Shown here piece by piece: positions 52,864 through 56,143 of a stretch of 56,143 nucleotides of DNA; the stretch's first letter is position 1, and every line of letters starts with the position of its first letter. The notes beneath the pieces are model-generated. The model had not been told where the DNA came from and ran no database searches. It was given only the letters and a program-made list of their open reading frames with translations. Source of the DNA: Halanaerobium salsuginis (GTDB lineage: Bacteria > Bacillota > Halanaerobiia > Halanaerobiales > Halanaerobiaceae); contig NZ_FOTI01000018.1 in assembly GCF_900114545.1 (NCBI RefSeq), forward strand, positions 1-56,143. The letters are read 5' to 3'. The position numbers and the translations under genes are program-made.

Positions 52864-54759
52864 TTGTCAATTTCAAAAAACAGACTGAGATTAACTAGAT
52901 TAGCTAATTTAGTTTTTTTAGCTTTTCTGATTAAATATAATTATTTAATGTTGGAAATTTTTTATGCCCCATCGATTCCAGCTCTACTTTTAAGAAATTT
53001 ATTGTTTATTGTAATTTATCTTAAATTTATTGAACCTCTGCTTATTTACAGAAAGATAAGACAGAGGTTATTCTTTCTTTTAGCAGTGTTTACTTTATTT
53101 TTTCTGAGTAATTACTGGTATAATAGTTATTTTGGTAATTTTATTGGGATTAATGATATTTTTTCAGGTGAAGGAACCAGTCAATTTTCTATGTTTAAGG
53201 TGCTTTTGCTGCAGATTATTAGATTCAGAGATGTGTTTTTTATTTTTGATTTAGTCTGTCTGGCAGCTTTTGGTTTTCTTGATTTAACTCAGAAAAGCTT
53301 TGCACCTATTTCTGATTTTATTTCTTTACAAAATAAACTTAATCTATCTAATCTGAAAGTTTATTTGCTTTTAGTATTTTTGCTTTTAACTCAGTTTACA
53401 GTGGGAGCAGTTCAGTTACGATCAGCTAGTCCAGTTAACTTATATAAATCAGGTACCCCATACCTAGCTTCAGTTTATGGAATTTCATCAGTTTATACTA
53501 TTGAAGCTTATAGCTATTTTCATCGTGAAGCAGATAAACCTGCTCCTGAATTAAATGATATACCATATTATAGCAGTCAACAGCAGCTTAGTGGCAAAAA
53601 AACTTTGCCAGCTAAAACTAATGTAATTTTAATTCAAATTGAATCTTTAGATGCAAAAATTATTGATTATAAGCAGCAAAATAAATTAGTAACTCCTTTT
53701 TTAAATAGTTTAAAAAAAGAGAGCATGTACTTTGATAATTTTTATGCTCAAAAAGTGAATGGTAGTTTTGATGCTGATCTGTCTGTGCTTACTTCCTTAT
53801 ATCCAGTAAATCGTAGTTATGTTTTTCGAGATTTAGACTTAAGTAAGTTTAAATCACTCCCTCTTCTGCTTAAAAAGCAGGGTTATCAAACACTTGCTTT
53901 TCATAATAATAATCGTGACTATTTTAATCGGGCTGCAGCCTATCCAGATCTTGGATTTGATCGCTTTTACAGTAAGCGTGATTTTAAAGAAGATATTTAC
54001 CCAATTCCTGAGGAAGAGGGGCTGGGAATTAATGATTATGACTATTTTAATCAAGCAGCTGAAACAATTAAACAGGCGGCTAAGCAGGAGAAGCCATTTC
54101 TGGCTTATTTAATTTCGTTAACCAGTCACACTCCTTTTGATTTTTATCCTGAAAGTGCTGCAGAAGATTTTCCTGAAGTTAATAATATGTTGGTCAAAAA
54201 TTATTTTAAATCAATTAACTTTACTGATCAAGCTTTAAAAAATTTTTTTGCTAAATTAAATCAGGCGGGGATACTGAATAATACATTAATTGTTATCTAT
54301 GCTGATCATGAATCAGAGATTAAAACACTGGAATATAATTCAAGCCGAGAATTTACTTTGTGGAAGAAGGTTAAAATACCATACCATATTCCATTATTTA
54401 TCAAGTATCCAGGATTAGAAGCTGGTATATCAGAACGGGAGGGTACTACAACAGATATTACTCCCACTATTCTTGATTTGCTCGGTTTTAAAGAATTACC
54501 TGAACAATTTGTGGGCAGTTCGCTTTTATTAGCTGATGATGAACCAATTTTATTTTTACATGAAACACCAGAGCTTTTATATAAAGATCAGCTATTTATT
54601 AAGGAACTTGCTAAGTTAACGAAAGTAGGCTTTGTTAAGGATCGGGAACAAGATGTTAATATTTCCGAGCATAAACTAGCTGAACTGCAGGAAATTATAG
54701 ATTATATGCGTGATATCTTTATGATTAACGAAGGAGAAATATTTAAGGAGGTGGAATAA
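52864..54759 (+). CDS. LTA synthase/MdoB-like phosphoglycerol transferase (alkaline phosphatase superfamily)
   Basis: 631-residue membrane enzyme with about five N-terminal membrane segments (to about residue 180) and an extracytoplasmic sulfatase-fold domain. Metal and catalytic motifs: IQIESLDAKI, then VNGSFDADLSVLTSLYP with Ser301 where LtaS has its catalytic Thr, SLTSHTPF, and YADHESE near residue 480. It should transfer glycerol phosphate from phosphatidylglycerol to a lipid or glycan, or hydrolyse it. TTG start supported by AGGAGGAATA. A TATAAT at 52821 is a weak promoter candidate. A glycerophosphodiesterase gene overlaps its stop codon by one base. Confidence 0.87.
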   Translation: MSISKNRLRLTRLANLVFLAFLIKYNYLMLEIFYAPSIPALLLRNLLFIVIYLKFIEPLLIYRKIRQRLFFLLAVFTLFFLSNYWYNSYFGNFIGINDIFSGEGTSQFSMFKVLLLQIIRFRDVFFIFDLVCLAAFGFLDLTQKSFAPISDFISLQNKLNLSNLKVYLLLVFLLLTQFTVGAVQLRSASPVNLYKSGTPYLASVYGISSVYTIEAYSYFHREADKPAPELNDIPYYSSQQQLSGKKTLPAKTNVILIQIESLDAKIIDYKQQNKLVTPFLNSLKKESMYFDNFYAQKVNGSFDADLSVLTSLYPVNRSYVFRDLDLSKFKSLPLLLKKQGYQTLAFHNNNRDYFNRAAAYPDLGFDRFYSKRDFKEDIYPIPEEEGLGINDYDYFNQAAETIKQAAKQEKPFLAYLISLTSHTPFDFYPESAAEDFPEVNNMLVKNYFKSINFTDQALKNFFAKLNQAGILNNTLIVIYADHESEIKTLEYNSSREFTLWKKVKIPYHIPLFIKYPGLEAGISEREGTTTDITPTILDLLGFKELPEQFVGSSLLLADDEPILFLHETPELLYKDQLFIKELAKLTKVGFVKDREQDVNISEHKLAELQEIIDYMRDIFMINEGEIFKEVE

Positions 54760-54761
54760 TT
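54745..54761 (+). promoter_or_regulatory. Ribosome site and apparent ATT start codon of the glycerophosphodiesterase
   Basis: AAGGAGG (54745-54751) is followed after seven bases by ATT (54759-54761), which shares one base with the preceding TAA. In that frame there is a stop at 54744 and no ATG, GTG or TTG until 54891, inside the catalytic domain. The spacing is ideal for initiation at ATT. Confidence 0.7.
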
Positions 54762-55742
54762 AAGCTTTTATTAATAGCTGTAATTCTTGTCTTAATTGTT
54801 GCTTTTATTTATTTTGAGCTTTATTATTTACTGAGGCCTTCTAAACTTGGTAAAAAAATAATTGCTGATTTTAAATTTGACTATCCAATTTTGGTTGCAC
54901 ACCGAGGTGCCTCTTATCAAGCGCCTGAATCAAGTAGAGCTGCTATTGAGCTAGCTATTGCAAGTGGGATTGATTATATAGAACTTGATGTGCAGAGAAC
55001 TGTTGATAATAAACTAATTATTTTTCATGATGACAATTTAAAACGCTTAACTAATGCAGAACAAGTCTTTCCAGAACGAAAAAACTATCAGCTGCATAAT
55101 TTTACTTTGGCTGAATTAAAAAAGCTTGATTATGGTTCCTGGTTTAACGAAAAATATCCTGAACGAGCTAGTAAAAATTATCGTAATTTAGAAATTATGA
55201 CTCTAGCAGAAGTAGTATCATTAATTAAAAATGCTCCGGCGAAAGTTGGTCTGGCTCTGGAACTCAAAAATCCTTATTTATATAAAAATATTGAAGCAGA
55301 GCTGGTTGAAGTATTAGAACAGAATCAATTGCAAGAAGAAAAAGATAAAAAAGCCCGAGTTATTTTTCTTTCTTTTTCACCACTTAGTCTGGAAAGGCTT
55401 TCTGAACTCAGACCACAATCACCGAGGTTATTGTTAACTAAAAGTAACTTTGCGAGTAGAAAACGCTGGCATGGTTGGCTTGATATCACCGCAGAAGTTG
55501 CCGATGGTATAGCACCTAAGGGACATGTTAGTTTTCCCTGGTATATTGGTGCTGCCCATAAAAGAGGTTTATTTGTACTGCCATATGTAATTAATCGTTC
55601 CTGGCAGTGGCAATTTCTTTCCTGGTTTAGTGCTGATGGTTATATTACCGATAGACCCGGCTTACTGAGTAAAATTTATCATAGAGCCCAGGAGTTAGAA
55701 GAAAAAGCTGCTGAATTAAAAGAAGATGTATTTCAGGATTAA
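54759..55742 (+). CDS. Membrane-anchored glycerophosphodiester phosphodiesterase (apparent ATT start)
   Basis: 327 residues if read from the ATT at 54759. Residues 2 to about 24 form one membrane segment (KLLLIAVILVLIVAFIYFEL). The GDPD TIM barrel follows: ILVAHRGASYQAPESS, DYIELDVQRT, IIFHDD and, later, LELKNP and ITDRPG motifs holding the catalytic histidines and metal-binding acids. A TTG at 54891 would delete the anchor, begin at the first barrel strand and lack a ribosome site, so ATT is preferred. It hydrolyses glycerophosphodiesters. Coupling to the LTA-synthase-like gene suggests recycling or trimming of phosphoglycerol polymers at the same membrane. No terminator is seen before the IS. 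Confidence 0.85.
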   Translation: MKLLLIAVILVLIVAFIYFELYYLLRPSKLGKKIIADFKFDYPILVAHRGASYQAPESSRAAIELAIASGIDYIELDVQRTVDNKLIIFHDDNLKRLTNAEQVFPERKNYQLHNFTLAELKKLDYGSWFNEKYPERASKNYRNLEIMTLAEVVSLIKNAPAKVGLALELKNPYLYKNIEAELVEVLEQNQLQEEKDKKARVIFLSFSPLSLERLSELRPQSPRLLLTKSNFASRKRWHGWLDITAEVADGIAPKGHVSFPWYIGAAHKRGLFVLPYVINRSWQWQFLSWFSADGYITDRPGLLSKIYHRAQELEEKAAELKEDVFQD

Positions 55743-55820
55743 TTTCTTAATTTAATAGCATTTTACTTCTGCTCTATGTTATAATCTAAGAGATATCAAT
55801 TAAATGAAGTTTAATTTTAT

Positions 55821-56143
55821 GGTTCTTTGACAAATGTTGTGAAATCTAAATAGCACCGTTTGAATCATGTTATCTCTTTGTTTTTTTGAATTACTCTTAA
55901 ATACTTAGCAATGATAAAAATACTCGGCGTTTTAAGTTTTCAACTTTGGGAACACCGTAGCCAATTCTTTTGATTAATTTGATTTTGTTGTTTAATCCTT
56001 CAGCAAATCCGTTGGTTATTCTAGTTTTAAAATAGTTAATAATGTGTTGTTCCCAGCGTTTTACTGTTCCTTTAGCTCTATAGAAAAGATTTAATTTAGA
56101 CTGACTAACATTTTCATACCAGTTATTTAAAGCTTGAATAGAC
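55821..56143 (-). mobile_element. ISL3-family insertion sequence, right end (right copy, partial)
   Basis: The terminal inverted repeat GGTTCTTTGACAAATG starts at 55821. The 94 bases inside are identical, inverted, to the left window edge. The element continues past the window end and contains the transposase C-terminus on the - strand. The flanking octamer 55813-55820 is AATTTTAT. Confidence 0.88.
55897..56143 (-). CDS. ISL3 family transposase, C-terminal fragment (runs off window)
   Basis: The last 81 residues of a DDE transposase of the ISL3 (IS204/IS1001/IS1096/IS1165) family. The signature TNGFAEGLNNKIKLIKRIGYG contains the final catalytic Glu of the DDE triad (in AEGLNN), followed by a VENLKRRVFLS tail. 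It reads right to left and enters from beyond the window, so whether the gene is intact is unknown. The same final residues SLLSI end the left copy. Confidence 0.9.
   Translation of the reverse strand, partial: SIQALNNWYENVSQSKLNLFYRAKGTVKRWEQHIINYFKTRITNGFAEGLNNKIKLIKRIGYGVPKVENLKRRVFLSLLSI

Noticed and set aside
55760-55790. Promoter-like TATAAT (near 55781) pointing into the right IS
   Set aside because: No convincing -35 element, and it would run antisense to the transposase.
1-56143. Whole segment as a composite transposon
   Set aside because: The inverted IS ends are real, but the flanking octamers differ and are not shared between the two ends. The size is large and the contents look like ordinary chromosomal operons. 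The ends may simply be contig breaks.
1-56143. tRNA, rRNA or CRISPR array
   Set aside because: No cloverleaf-like stretch with CCA context, no rRNA conserved segments and no regularly spaced direct repeats were seen on reading the intergenic regions.

Overview
The window is low-GC DNA. The gene content and protein style (TRAP and ABC sugar-acid transporters, an iron-only-hydrogenase-type regulator, many Firmicutes-like regulators, nothing that points to aerobic metabolism) suggest an anaerobic fermentative member of the Firmicutes sensu lato, most likely a Halanaerobium-like halophile. That assignment is inference from protein resemblance; there is no rRNA or other phylogenetic marker in the window. 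Nearly all genes are on the + strand and arranged in transporter-plus-enzyme operons.

Ends: both edges lie in the same ISL3-family insertion sequence, in inverted orientation. Bases 1-95 are the exact reverse complement of 55820-55914. The right copy encodes the last 81 residues of the transposase on the - strand; the left copy shows only its last five codons and its terminal repeat.

1-3.5 kb: two ABC sugar permeases without a binding-protein gene in view, then a phosphohexomutase. 3.6-16 kb (operon A): an autoregulated LacI repressor, a complete TRAP transporter (dctP, dctQ, dctM), then a sugar-acid pathway: esterase-like hydrolase, RraA-like aldolase, split UxaA-type dehydratase, two SDR dehydrogenases, uronate isomerase and two enolase-superfamily dehydratases. 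16-25.7 kb (operon B): an XRE regulator, a promoter-leader-terminator module with a 15-codon ORF, then an ABC sugar importer, a cytoplasmic GH78 rhamnosidase-like enzyme, UxuA-type mannonate dehydratase, a zinc dehydrogenase and a second, divergent uronate isomerase. Together these could take up a rhamnose-uronate oligosaccharide and carry the uronate as far as 2-keto-3-deoxygluconate.

25.8-38 kb is mixed: a DUF969/DUF979/pyroglutamyl-peptidase operon; a Crp/Fnr regulator; a second XRE-plus-leader module before an alanine-type Na+ symporter; a DAACS symporter; an NmrA-like reductase; a TM1266-like hydrogenase regulator; a protein with six short MORN-like repeats; and a two-gene polysaccharide unit (polyprenyl-phosphate sugar transferase, GalE-like epimerase). 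38-45.5 kb (operon C): a divergent AraC regulator beside a sugar isomerase/epimerase, two Gfo/Idh/MocA dehydrogenases and a third ABC sugar importer. 45.6-55.7 kb: a SWIM-SNF2 helicase, a nucleoside hydrolase, an aldo/keto reductase, DUF4282 and DUF3006 proteins, a ComEC-like metallo-beta-lactamase/HhH protein, and an LTA-synthase-like enzyme translationally coupled to a membrane glycerophosphodiesterase that appears to start at an ATT codon.

Most noteworthy: the two XRE / strong promoter / tiny-ORF leader / terminator / transporter modules; the proposed rhamnosyl-uronate operon; the apparent ATT start; the repeat protein; and stem-loops placed directly after all three binding-protein genes. 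No tRNA, rRNA, CRISPR array, origin or prophage was seen.
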